Assembly (NCBI GenBank): GCA_020283715.1
Contig: JAIQCW010000079.1
Span: 1 to 64,000, forward strand
Direction of reading: 5' to 3'
Length of the DNA stretch: 64,000 nucleotides
Source of the DNA: Cytauxzoon felis
Taxonomy: Eukaryota > Apicomplexa > Aconoidasida > Piroplasmida > Theileriidae
Part shown: one piece after another, positions 1-12,595 of the stretch
Position numbering within the stretch: the first letter of the stretch is position 1
Layout: each line of letters opens with the position of its first letter
Made by a program: the position numbers and the translations under genes
The notes under the pieces: generated by a model
Seen by the model: only the letters and a program-made list of their open reading frames with translations
Databases searched by the model: none
What the model was told of the DNA's origin: nothing

Positions 1-198
1 AGACCTCAGGTGGAGAACCCGTAGCTGATCTCAGGGAAGCGAAGGGGGAAGTAAATAGATGAAGCTGTCTGCAGGACGAAGAAAGTTGGATTGGACCTCA
101 AGTGGAACCCGCAGCTGATCTCAGGGAAGCGAAGGGGGAGGTAAATGGAGGAAGCTGACGGCAGGACGAATAAAGTTGGATTGGACCTCAGGTGAAGA
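1..198 (+). repeat. GC-rich modular repeat, about two tandem units
   Basis: Seen directly: about two copies of a roughly 90-base unit. Each contains GGACCTCAAGTGGA, then GCTGATCTCAGGGAAGCG, a G-rich run leading into GTAAATAGA, and GCTGTCTGCAGGACGAA or its variant GCTGACGGCAGGACGAA. GC content is far above the flanking AT-rich DNA. The same words recur at about ten other places in the window, in both orientations. The right edge abuts the last codons of the folylpolyglutamate synthase-like gene. Confidence 0.9.
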
Positions 199-212
199 TA
201 GTGATTATAACT

Positions 213-1696
213 TCAGGTTGAATACACCTCGCTCATACTTCGTTCGGTTTCGTTCATTTGGATCAACAAACCGTTTATATTATCGATTTTTTTTTGGCTT
301 TCTTGTAATAGTGTATAAAATCTGTATAATATATTATGTTTGTATTGATAAATTACCTATTAGATATTCCATGTTTGATATCATTATCATTATAATTTCT
401 ACAAAACATATGTTTTGATGGTAGATAATAGAAATCTATAATAATATAATCATTGGATTCATTTTTCAAGTCTATAATTTGATTAAAGATTTTTAAGAGT
501 CTTTTATGTGAGATTGAGGCACAGATTCTAATTTTATTATTAAATCTTAATGTAATATCCTATTAAATATTATTTTATTACAAGAGACATACATGTATTA
601 TTCTATTTAATGCTGATTCATTATGTGCCATATCTAAAATTACAGCATTTGGTAATCCATTGATTTGTTTATTATAATATTTACTAATAATCAATTTACT
701 ATATTCAATTTGATCATCAGTTAACAATTGCATACGCACATTTAAACAAGACATTAATATATTTTTAGATATTTTTAATTTTAAAATATCTTCTATTATT
801 ACTCTATATTTAAGATGAATATTTACAATCACATAAAAAAAAATACCTAGCGATTTCAGTATTTTCTTCATCAAATGATTTAAATTTAATATTTTTACAT
901 TCAAATACAACTGCATTCAATTCATTTGCTTTTTTTAATGAAAATTTCATTATTATAACAATTTGGTCCTAATACTATAATAGAATCCTTTTTAATTGTA
1001 CCAGCTTTATTATATGCTATTTCATCAAGTGTTTTACCAAGTACATCTAAATGATCATAACCTATATACAATTGTTGATGTATATATTTTAATCATATTT
1101 TAATACCTATCGATGTTATAACTACAATTTTCGTATTTTTAATAAAATTCGTCTGGTCCAATAATCCACCTATACCTGTTTCTAATATTAACCAATCAGC
1201 TTTTAAATTTTTATAATACAACAATGTCATTAAAAGAAGATACTATCAAATATTAATATCTTGGTAATGTTAAAACTTACTGAAAAAAAATGAACTTGTA
1301 AATCTCCAATAATAGAGTAAACATAATTATACAAATCTACAAAATCCTCGCGTGATATAGGATTACATTGATATCTTATACGCTCAGTATACTCGTATAC
1401 ATGAGGTGATGTAAATAATACAGTTTTAAAACCTATTGTTGATTATTATTATTTTTTAAAATAAATAAATACACTATTGCTATTATTTAACCAAACTTAC
1501 CAACAGAAGTCAATGCTTGTGATGTTTTATATGATACAGAACTCTTACCATTAGTTCCAGATACGTGAATTACGTTAAATTCATCACTTTTAATGCCCAA
1601 TAATTCTAACGCTTTAGTAAAGTTGTCATTTTTATTAGGAAACAATCTCTTGATATTATCAATCGTTGCATTATAATAATCATCAATTTCACTCAT
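213..1696 (-). CDS. FPGS: Folylpolyglutamate / dihydrofolate synthase (FolC family), probable frameshift
   Basis: Multi-exon FolC/Mur-ligase family enzyme that would add glutamates to folates (and perhaps make dihydrofolate, as the bifunctional apicomplexan enzyme does). Visible: the ATP-binding P-loop HVSGTNGKSSVS near residue 45, a TSPHV..Y.ERI block in exon 2, ETGIGGLLDQTN in exon 3, HLDVLG.TLDEIAYNKAGTIK in exon 4, and ILDMAHNESAL near the C-terminal domain. I place exons at 1501-1696, 1281-1432, about 1128-1242, about 840-1090, about 597-800, and two more ending at the stop at 213-215. Introns are about 35-70 nt. One oddity lies near 928-937: the reading frame shifts by one across a run of seven A. 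With six A the text reads through into KKANELNAVV, as expected for the family. A 31-nt intron could also restore frame, but it removes conserved residues. The family call is sure; whether it is mono- or bifunctional is not. Confidence 0.85.
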
Positions 1697-1741
1697 AATT
1701 TATAAACTTATTAAATTAAAAATATTATACTTATAGGGTGA

Positions 1742-3119
1742 TTATTTTTGAATATTTTGCTGCCTCATACGAAGACTCTTCAAAATCATCAAATCACGTA
1801 TCTTAGATAAACTGGCAGCAGTATACCATCCTTTATATATAATATTATTAAATATTCAACAAACCTGTAGCTTTACAACATTCCTTATTCAATGATCCAT
1901 TCACATCTCGTACTATATTCTGTATTCCTGCATCACAAATATCACATAATTGATAAATCTGTGATGGACGATTAGGAGGAATTAAGAAATGTATCTCAGG
2001 ATTAGGCTTTAAAACATCTTTTGCATATTCACCATAGGTTTTTTCGTTGTCCTTAGCAATGTCTATTGATGCAGATTCAGCATTCGGACGATTCCCTGTC
2101 CTCCAAGATATTGTACGATATTCCGGATCCCTAAAATCTATAGTCTGAAGAAGTTCACTATAAATATCAATTAATTAAATATACTTGATATATACGAGAT
2201 TCAGGATCCTTCCTTGGATCATAACCTAATTTACACATTGACCCTCTCCATGGTCCGTCTATTAAGGAATGTCTTATAATTTATGAAAATTCACGAACAA
2301 ACCTAGAAATATATAACAAATTTTAGCGAACGAAGTCCTTTTTTTCCAATTTGTAAATCCGTGAGGCAAAAATTCGTCTATTGATCCCCTAATCCATAAA
2401 GGTCTTCTATCAAACAATTTTTGTAAATGAAGTAACAATCCAGAACCTAAATAATTGTAGTGATAACAATAAAATAACACAAACTAGATGAGGGCATAGA
2501 TGTAAGGGGTACTGCAGGAATATTAACATCGTCATATCGAGCAACAGCATTAAATACTGACGAATTCGCATCCTTACGAGCTTTGTTATTCAACAAAGCA
2601 CTAATTGTAGACCTATTGAATAAATGGTCGATACTATCAATTTTTGTAAATATGGGAGGGCGTATTGTCGGAATTTCATTAAAAAATCTATTATCAGCTA
2701 TATGACCGGTAACAATTGGACTTAAACTCATATTCATGAAATCTGATGGGTGATTAAATGAAAAATATCTAACAACTGGTCCCAAAATTGATATAGTACA
2801 TTTTCCCGACTTCCATAACTGAGCCTTTGCTACTAATTTACAATGAAAGCGATCATCATTATCATTGGATGAAATAAAACTACTGCTAGAATCAAAACCA
2901 AACTTTAAAATTAATTTCTCTGAGTTATTTTACGTGTTTTACAATAGGATAACAAACCCGTGCTATTATCTTTCAGTGCCGAGGATATACCGCGTTTCCC
3001 ACCAAGGGATTCTAATATTTCATGGCCATCCGACCTATATTATTTAGTTTTCAAATAAAATTACATATACGATACCCCTCAGCAATCCTTCCAGGAACGG
3101 CAATAACAACAAACTTCAT
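1742..3119 (-). CDS. GTF3C5: RNA polymerase III factor TFIIIC subunit, tau95/GTF3C5-like
   Basis: Multi-exon gene. The first exon, about 3077-3119, starts MKFVVIAVPGRIAEG. Later exons carry the signature of the tau95/GTF3C5 subunit that binds the A box of tRNA genes. The signature includes a RRPLWIRGSI block (family R.P.WSR.A), GPWRGSMCKLGYDPRKDPES (family GPWR..W...GYDPRK.P), and a YQ plus LQTIDFR block after the next intron. The tail is CDICD.....GWYTAASLSKIRDLM, matching the family C..CDGWYT....IRD end. This gives a nuclear role in Pol III initiation on tRNA and 5S genes. The last exon ends at the stop at 1742-1744, 45 bases from the start of the folate gene on the same strand. Some middle exon edges (2260-2480, 2860-2960) are uncertain because reading frames alternate there. 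Confidence 0.8.
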
Positions 3120-3616
3120 TATAAGACAATATGCATACACATTTAAGCGATTATGAGTTAATGAATATAATAAGAATTGATTACAAGCTATTTAATATCA
3201 AATGACTTGTTTGTGCAATATAGACATCAAATTAACACATATATATTTCTGCTAAAGATTCGTAAAGATTATCACGCCATACTCGACCAAAAACATTATT
3301 TATATATTAATAGCTATAATAGATGATCAAGTTGGTAATGATTTATAATTTAAAAGGATTTACAGTAAATATGCTCCCCATTTGCATCTATTATGCTTTT
3401 GGTTGATTTAGACAAAACATATTATTTTCAATACACATTAGACTTAAACATGTGTAATATTAGAAACTTTAGTATGTATTTACACACAACCATATAATCT
3501 TTAGCGATTGCTATAAGATTCCTATTACATGGCATGTATAGGGATTGTATATCGTTTAGCATCTGTTAATGATTACACATCGCAATATTTACACGTGAGA
3601 ATGATAACACATTAGA
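3120..3616. other. Divergent intergenic region, no gene seen
   Basis: AT-rich spacer between the divergent TFIIIC-like gene (minus) and the first cysteine-repeat modular gene (plus). No tRNA, repeat or convincing exon is visible. It presumably holds both promoters, but I cannot point to a specific element. Confidence 0.6.
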
Positions 3617-6600
3617 ATGGTTACCATAAATTTCATTTTTTTCATGTTATTATGTTCACCCGCTAGTTCTAGCTTCTGGGATTTTTTTAGAACTCCAAGG
3701 CGAACATTTTCTAGGGGCGTGGCAAAATCATTCAACAGAAGACCGTCTGGCAACTCTCAACATAAAGCACCAGGAGGAGATGACGAAGAAGCCATTATAC
3801 TAACTAAGCCGTCGGATGTTAGGCTTTCTTGTATTGTTGGTGATAAATGTCATTTGCACATTAGATATTTAAGTAATTTGAAAATTATATATATATCCAC
3901 CTCAAAATGTTCAAATTATGGTATTAACGGGGATATATATAAGAATGGCAGCCTCATTGGTAATAACTTAGAAATAATATGGAATATACCCGAAAGTTTC
4001 GATATATCAAAGTCTAATGAAGTTTATGTGTGTGGTCGTAGGACGCATTACATAATTAGCTACATGCAGTTCAACATCGCAACAATTTATTTGCATAAAA
4101 TATCACGTAATTCATTTAATTACTATGTAGACAGTAACAATGAACTGAGGGTAGAGTTACGATTTGGATATGGTAAGCAATATTATTTGGCTGGTATCAG
4201 TGATATATCTAAAAATAACAAATTTGAAAATGTTAAGTTGTACAAGTTTTATTCTGATAATAATATTAAATATGCTTACCTACCTCTTAAAGGATATTTA
4301 GAAAATAAAGATTATGCCGCCATAGCATTGTATTTAGTACCACCGGAATCTAGGTTTAATTTTATATACTTGGACATTGCGGTTGTATTTAATTATGAAA
4401 AAACTGTTTATACATATCGTAGTTTTAATGATACGTACATGTCTATATTGTTGAAGGGGTTTTATTATGATACTAAAACAAAATTGAATTATACTACAGT
4501 TCGTATACATAATGATGTTGTCCGTGGGTTTGATCAAGCTAGTTTATCAAGTTATGCAAAGGCACGGACCTTACCCTATGACGTTACTAAAAGGGTTGAT
4601 TTTACTGATAAATTGGTTGCAAGATCTAGTCAGGGAATAGATGGGTATAATTATCCTGCGTATGGTTCTAAGCCAGTATGGCAATATATGGATGTGCAAA
4701 GTTTGGGTTATTCTAGTGGTAATTTGAATTTTACTATATTAGCCTTACCGATTGAGTTAAAATCCAAGCATTTACAAATTTATATGTTATCATCGGCGGT
4801 TGATTCGTTTTGGGGGAATTTAAGTACTCCTATATTAATATATCGTACATCTCCAATTGAAATAGATGATTTACATTTTGATTATAGATTATCTCCTATA
4901 GGTTCATTGAGTTTAAAGATAGATTCAAACATTCATCCATTGAGTGTAATTAGGATTACACGTAGTGATAATAAAGACCATTTAAAAAGTCTTACATTTA
5001 CCAATAAAAAACTTGAAAATTATAAAGACTTCGTATTTAGTGCTACAGATTTATACGTTAACGCATTTGATAGATATTTAGATGATGAGAATGATAGGTA
5101 TTACACAGATTTACGTTTTCCGGATATAAGTTATACACATAATGACATAACTATCTGGAGTATTGATAATTTGTTTTTACCTGCATTGTTTAGAGATTTT
5201 TCTGCAACATATAAAATTACATTATGTGATCGATGGAAATCACCAAACTGTTTATCAACATCCGAGTTTAGAACAAATCTGGCAACTATTCTTCCACATC
5301 CATCTAAGGTTGAATATATTAAGCCATTTATAAATGAAAGTAAATTTGCATTAGAGATTAAGACATATAATGTTCAAGTTATTCCTATGAGGATTAAATT
5401 AGTGGAAGGTAGATACACACATTATGCTAATTATCCAGAATTATGCAATAAAAAATGTGGTATTTATGGTAAACACTTTTCAACGACACATTCAACCAAT
5501 GAAGAACCACAATATAATATACATAAGTATGAATTCCCTGGTGTTATACAGGGGAATATATATTACATTTGTATATCACTAGGTAAAGATAAAATTAAAC
5601 AAACTTTTATAAATAAAATTATTTCATTGGCCACTGAAGATAACGATCACAAAACATCAAATATTAATCATATAACCACACATTGGGACTTTTTATCAAT
5701 ATTGAATACACAAATACTATTTAGTAAACAAAGAGTCACGGTACCTGATACAGACAATAATGTATCGCAAATTTATATAGGGTCTACTGGGAAATTCGAC
5801 AATTTGAAACTAAATGGTATTTATTTAACAGAGGACCTCTCTTTTAAATGCAGTAAAATTGTTCCTGGAAAGGATATTATTGATATCAATAATGAAAAGT
5901 CTGATACAAATGATGGTACAGGCAAAACAATTCATGGAAATTTAACTACACCTCTATTAACAGAATCCTATGATATATATCAAAATTATTCATCACATAA
6001 TAGATCGGTGTTACCAAAAGGATTTTGGTTGAATAAGAATAGTAGTTCCTTATCTTTGCTTGGAAGATACTTAAAATTTTCTGGTTCATTCAATTTGCAA
6101 AATAAAATGCACAAAATCTGCGTGTGTTCAAATAATATATGTTTTGATGGAGGTAATCTAGTAAAATCTAATGTGTTATCGTTTGATTTAAGACAAATAC
6201 TACATGTCAATGATATATTTGATCGGATTGTTCTTGGTAAACACCAAATGTGTATATATAATATGTCCAAACTTATGTGTTTAAAACTTGGATCAGATTT
6301 ATCGAGTACTATTAACCATCCTAAAGAATTAGATGCACCTAAACCAATAAAATATTTGACTTTTGATGATAAATCAGAACTACTATGTGTAGTTACAGCC
6401 AATTCACTGTATTTTTATAATGAATCTTTATCGAAGATTGTAACCGTTAATGGTATCTCTCAAGTTAAAGAACTGTATTCTTTTAAAGATGCAACATTTG
6501 TTCTCTTTAATAATAACACTCTACACGTTTACATTGATGATCGTCTAGTGTCTAGAATACTTCGCAAATATGAGAATGGATCTAACGCTACTGATATATT

Positions 6601-9600
6601 TAATAAGGGGACCGTTGATTTTGCATTTCCTTCCGATACTGGTCCTAATAAATTTAATGGAAAAGTCGAAATAAAACTTGGTGCCGTTACCGGGCATATA
6701 AACAATATGAGAGTTGTAGATTGGGACCCAGAACAACACGTATATTATATCTTTTTTATAGATGATTCTTTGAAATTACACCATTATAAGGTTACAATTA
6801 TTGAAAAGGTTCGGAAAGAAAACAAAGAAAATGTGCAACACGAATGTGAAACTAAGCTTATTTCAGAAGTTGAATTGAGTGAATATTTTGATATAAAACA
6901 TCGCATTACATTGAGGGTTAAGAATAAAAAGGAGGATAACAATAATCATTTAGTTTTATTCATTTCTGATCATGGTGATGAAATTATAAGAGTGTTCTAT
7001 CTTAGTCAGGATATAATTAAGTTTTATTGTTATATGGCTGCAAGTGATAATATTATTGATTTTGTAGTAACAGATAAGCACATTATAGCATTAAATATGT
7101 ATATATCTGGTGATAATGAGATATCACAATATTTAACCCAACATGAATATTCTGATGTTATAAAAATAAAGATTCGTTATCCAGATTGGAAAAGTCATAT
7201 TGATAGTGTTGGTAAATATGTATTCACACCTGTAAGTGATCATGGTGTTTTAACGAAATTTTATATGAAGGATGAGAATCTATTGAACCAAATCGGATTT
7301 ACACTGGATAAATATACTGGAAAAATTGAAGGACAGGTATCATTTACCGGTAAAGCATCATTTACTATATATGCAGATGGTTTATTAGGAAAAACATCAA
7401 TACCACTTACATTACAATTCGACTGTCCATTGGGATTTGAATATAATGAAACATCTAAATCTTGTGTTAACTGTCCGTTGGGATATTATAGGGATTCAAT
7501 CACGTCACAGAAATGTACAAGTTGTAGTACGGTCATACCAGGAAGTACAACAAGTGCGGTGGGTTCTTCATCGAGTTATCAATGCATTTGTAAACCTGGT
7601 TCACATTTATCAGATAATAAATGTGTTCCATGTCCACCTGGAACATATAGTACTGGTTATGGGTCATTGGAATGTGCGGGTTCATGCCCAGATAACGAAA
7701 ACAGTTTAGTAGTGGGTGCATCATCATTACAAGAACTCAAATGTAAATGTGACAAGGGTTTCTATCGCAGTCAAAATATATGTGTAAAATGTATAGTAGG
7801 ACATTATTGCCCCGGTGACGATAGTGAACCCATTAAATGTAAGAAATATACAACTACATTAGACGTTGGTATGACAAGTGACAAAGATTGTGTATGTGAG
7901 AGAGGTTATGAATATGTAAATGGTAAATGTTATCCATGTAATGTATATTCATACAAGGATACATTGGGTAATGTAAGATGTACACCATGCTCAAATCCAA
8001 ATGATGAAATCCAATTATATACATCAAAACTTGGTGCCAAATCAAAGAGTGAATGTAACGTTTGCAGACCTGGTTATTATAGTGATGCTAACACCAAAAT
8101 TTGTGTATTATGCCCGTCTAATAGTTTCTGTCCAGGATTAAATGCGGAACCAATTGAATGCGGTGACAATACGGTGGTACGACCGGGTCTTGCCGCAAAG
8201 GCTACAGATTGCTTATGTGCAAAGGGATACGGTATAATAACAATGAATAGGGATATTAACAATAAACCATCCAAATGCGTCGAATGTCCTATTAATACTT
8301 TTCAGTACATTGATGGTTCTGAAACACAATGTATTCCATGTCCAGCTAACACTTATACTACTGGAGAAAGATCTATTTCATTGTCCGATTGCTTACCGTC
8401 ACCAAGTTATTATAATCTATCCGGTGCTGATTATACAACATTTACAAATGAATTGGAAATTATTTATAGCCCATCCGCAGACAAAACATCTTATGCATTA
8501 TGCAGATCTGATGTCAAATTAGAACAAGGATCATATAATGTAGTACTTCAGCCATCGTTACAATCTTGTATTGATTTATGTAAATCTATTGTTTACTGTC
8601 GATATGCATATTATCAAACGTATTCTGGTCGTACATTGTATAGAGAATTCTTATCACCTCTTGACAAGACACAGCACTTGGATTATTCTCCGTGTATGCT
8701 TTTCATGGTTTATGACAAATTACGAGTTCCAAAATTCCAGTCACAGACATTTATTCCAAATAAACTAAAAAGCCCACCAGGTATGGATGTTTCATAGTTC
8801 TTATAATTATAATCATTTAGGTCACAATACATTATGTGAGATACTTAGACCGAAAATTAGCGATAAGCTGGATATGATTTCTCTGGTTAAGTGCCCTAGG
8901 AACTATTATTGTCCAGGTGATAACAGCTATGATAAGTTTAAATGCCCACAAAACTCGATAACGTTATTTGTGGGAGCAACATCTGTAGAGAATTGTATGT
9001 GTATACCTGGATACGAATCACCTTTATCATCTCAATTTAAAGTATGTACTCCATGTAACAAAGGTTATTACAAATCTACTATATCTAATGGTCGTTGCAT
9101 AGCATGCCCGCATAATATGACCACTATAGAAATAGGTTCGACAAGTATTGATCAATGTATATGTATTCCTAATTTCCACGCATCAAAGACAAATGAGGAT
9201 ACAACAGTTGTAAACGTTGATAATTATTTCCCGTCAACAATGACGAGTCCTTTGATAAAATTTGTTTCTAAAAATTTCCGCGTGATGGAGAATACTCCAG
9301 AGGTAGCTGGGAATTTATCATTTACTTGCAAATACTGTCCGGTTGGGCATTACTGTTCTGGTTTATTATTAACAATGGATTTGTTATCAGTTCATACACC
9401 GCCAGCATCATGTCCATTGGGTTCTACGGTACCAACATCTTCCACAAATATAAGTTCATTATCATCATGCTTGTGTTACCCAGGTTATGGTGTTAATACT
9501 AGACATGATAATTTATTACAAATTTGTGAGAAATGTCCGGCAGGTACATACAGGGATACATTTGAGAATGCATCATGCCTAGAGAGTTGTGGTATATATT

Positions 9601-12518
9601 CTACATCATTACCAGGTGCATCATCACATGATGATTGTTTTTGTTTACCTGGTTGGTTTATGACTCGTAAATTTACAGGTGAAACATATAAAATGGAATG
9701 CACCAAATGTATGGAAGGTGCGTATTGCCCAGGTGGATTTAGGAATAGCATGAGACCATCAAAAATAAATGAAAACACCATATTATTTAATCATTCTTCG
9801 CCTATACCAAGGATGGGTTACGTTGCTATATATAAATATAAGGGACGACATTCATTGAGTCCATGGAAACCAAATGATTATCAATATTATACGAGTGATT
9901 TACCTACCATGGAGTCGTTTGACAAATATGAGCCTATACCCGATATACATGCGTGTATATATCCAACTAGATGTATGAGATCAGATGGTAATTCGTGTTC
10001 TGAGGGATCTACCGGATATATGTGTATGAATTGTGAAGAGGGATATGATGTAAGATATTTCCAATCTAGTTGCGGAAAGTGTAAATCATTTAGTGTTGAA
10101 TTTATAAAATTATTAATGCCCAGATTTATTTTTGTTATAATTGTATATTTAATTTATTATGCAAATAAGTCGGCAAATACTTGTGGTGAATATTCTTTAG
10201 TGACGATTGCAAAAATATGGTATATGTTTACATTATCATTAATACCATTAGGTTTACAGCCATTAACATCGACATCTAGTTTGAGGAAATTTTATGGTTT
10301 ATATCGTATATTCTTTTTTGCACCAATATCTGGTTATGTTTATATTGAACGTTTAGGTTGTTGGGAACCATATATACGTAAATATGTATCATTGATTAGT
10401 ATATTTGAAGTTAAGGATAGATTAAGTTATAAACAGATATGGTATTTACAGAAATTTTTGGGGATATTTAAGCCTATTATAGATATAGTATTGTTATGTG
10501 TAGTGTATATTATTTTAAAATTGTTTATAAAGATTGTATCAATATCTAGTTCTTTATATTGTAAATTAGATGAGTTTAATAAGGAAATAAAGGATGAGAA
10601 TTTGATGGAGTTGACTATAAGTTCTATAAATTCAGAATCCGCAGATTTAATTAATAAGAAGAGTTTGAAATTAAATAGGTATAGATTTCATGCATTATTA
10701 CAACAGATTATTATATTATTATTTTTAAATTTTCCTGGTTTTTGTTTTAATTCTGTATCAATGTTTTGGTGTAGAAATGTAAAATATAAAGATGAAGATA
10801 ACATATCGGTATTATTACATTTACCGGATCAAGTATGTGATATAAATGATAGATTATTTCGTGTTGGTTATATAACATCGATAATATCATTTTCTATAGT
10901 GATATTTTTATTATGTACATTATTGATAATATTACACGAGGGTAAATATAATGTAAATTCATGGAATAGTATATTAATGACAGGATATAATACAGATTGT
11001 AGATGGTGGGATGCGGTTAATATGGCTAGACAGATGTTTATATTTGGATTAATAATAACACAACATTATACTAATCCAAGTGGTGATTCTGAACAAATAC
11101 GTTTATTATGTTATTCAGCATTACATATATTATATATATCATTACATTTACATTTTTCACCATATGATTATAGAAGTAATAATATATTTCATAGACTTGA
11201 GATAAAATTATTAATAGTTAATATAATTCTTGGATTATTTATGTATGGTTGTCATTCATATGATTTATCAGAATTTGGTGGTATACCAATAATATTAGGT
11301 TTATATAGTTATTGTACAATAATATGGTATTTATTTATTGAATATGGTCATATTAGATATGTAAAATCTAAGAATAGACATGTTAAATCATATATTGAAT
11401 TTATTATACCATATTTACCATCATTATTTAATTATATTAATACTAAAGTATATTTTGATTATAAAAATGATACAATTGTATTAGAAGAGATAACAAATCA
11501 TGAAATGAAAAAACTTAATAGATATGGTAATAATATAAATACATTAGCTGATATAAAATTTAATAGAAAGAATACTATTACATATAATTTAGATAAACGT
11601 TTATTTTTCTTATCATCAATTAAAGATATAATTGAAAAGACAAGTATATTTAATAAAGATATGTATTTATCTAATAATTCATTTTATTTTGTTATTAGAT
11701 TTACATTTTGGTATTGTCATTGTATACATTTAGATATATATGATAAAAATTTATCTAAAGATGATTATATACATTTAATTTTATTTCATTATTTCTTAAA
11801 TCATGATGAATCTATAAGATTAATTACATCAAATATAATATCAAATTATCCATTCATTAAATTAAAATCACATTCAATTACATATCATGGTGGTAATCCA
11901 TGTTTTGGTGATTGTAAAATATTTAAAGAAGGTACTATATTAGAACAATTAAATGAAGTATCCAAATCATTATTAATTGATTGTTTATTTGATGAATCAT
12001 ATTATAATAATAATCCTATCTCATTAATTGAATTATATTATGCATTATTATCTATGGATCATGTTGATCGAGAATTAATACTTGAAATGTATTCTAGTTT
12101 TGAAAAATATTATACATTTATTAGAGATAATCAAAAATATATGAATGAATATAATACTAATGTACTTATTAATGATATTGAAGAATTAAAAGAAAATGTT
12201 AAAAATTCTGAATATGGTGAAGCTATATTACATCGACTTAATTTAACAAATAGAATCGATGAAATTAAACAAGAAATTGATAAATTAAAAGAAAATATTG
12301 AAAGAAAAACACAAATAATCATGGTCGCAAGAGTTGCTGCTTCTGTAACACAATCGCTACATGTTGGTGTTGAAAATGTATTGTCTAGTGATTTATCTCA
12401 CGATCAAATTATCAATGCAATATCACATATTGATAAAACTGATGGAAAAAATGATGATACAGAACAACCAAGAAGAAGAATAGGTATTATACAACCTAAA
12501 TTTACACTTCAACAATGA
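3617..12518 (+). CDS. Cysteine repeat modular protein (CRMP-like), copy A
   Basis: Two exons, 3617-8780 and 8821-12518, joined by a 40-nt GT-AG intron, give one protein of about 2950 residues. The start has a signal peptide (TINFIFFMLLCSPASS). About 1250 residues of ectodomain follow, including a beta-rich, propeller-like stretch. Then come many cysteine-rich GCC2/GCC3 (ephrin-receptor-like) repeats of the form CP.G.Y......C..C, from about residue 1270 to 2170. The last part has a string of transmembrane helices (encoded about 10.1-11.4 kb) and a cytosolic tail ending in a coiled coil near ELKENVKNSEYG. This is the layout of alveolate CRMP proteins. In Plasmodium they matter for sporozoite transmission, and in Toxoplasma for rhoptry secretion. 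A role in invasion or secretion is inferred from family only. It is tandem with a paralogue that starts 78 bases downstream. Confidence 0.85.
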
Positions 12519-12595
12519 TGTGTGCTATATAGTAAAAGTGCCAAGAGTCTAAATAATGTAATTTAAACAATATATATATATATACTTCTATTCTC

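Noticed and set aside
1..198. CRISPR-like array because of regularly spaced repeats
   Set aside because: Only about two units, spacers are themselves conserved, and the genome is eukaryotic.
8787..12518. Second half of the first modular protein as a separate gene starting at 8787
   Set aside because: A 40-nt GT-AG intron at 8781-8820 joins the two frames within one cysteine-rich repeat domain, and the supposed start lies inside that intron.
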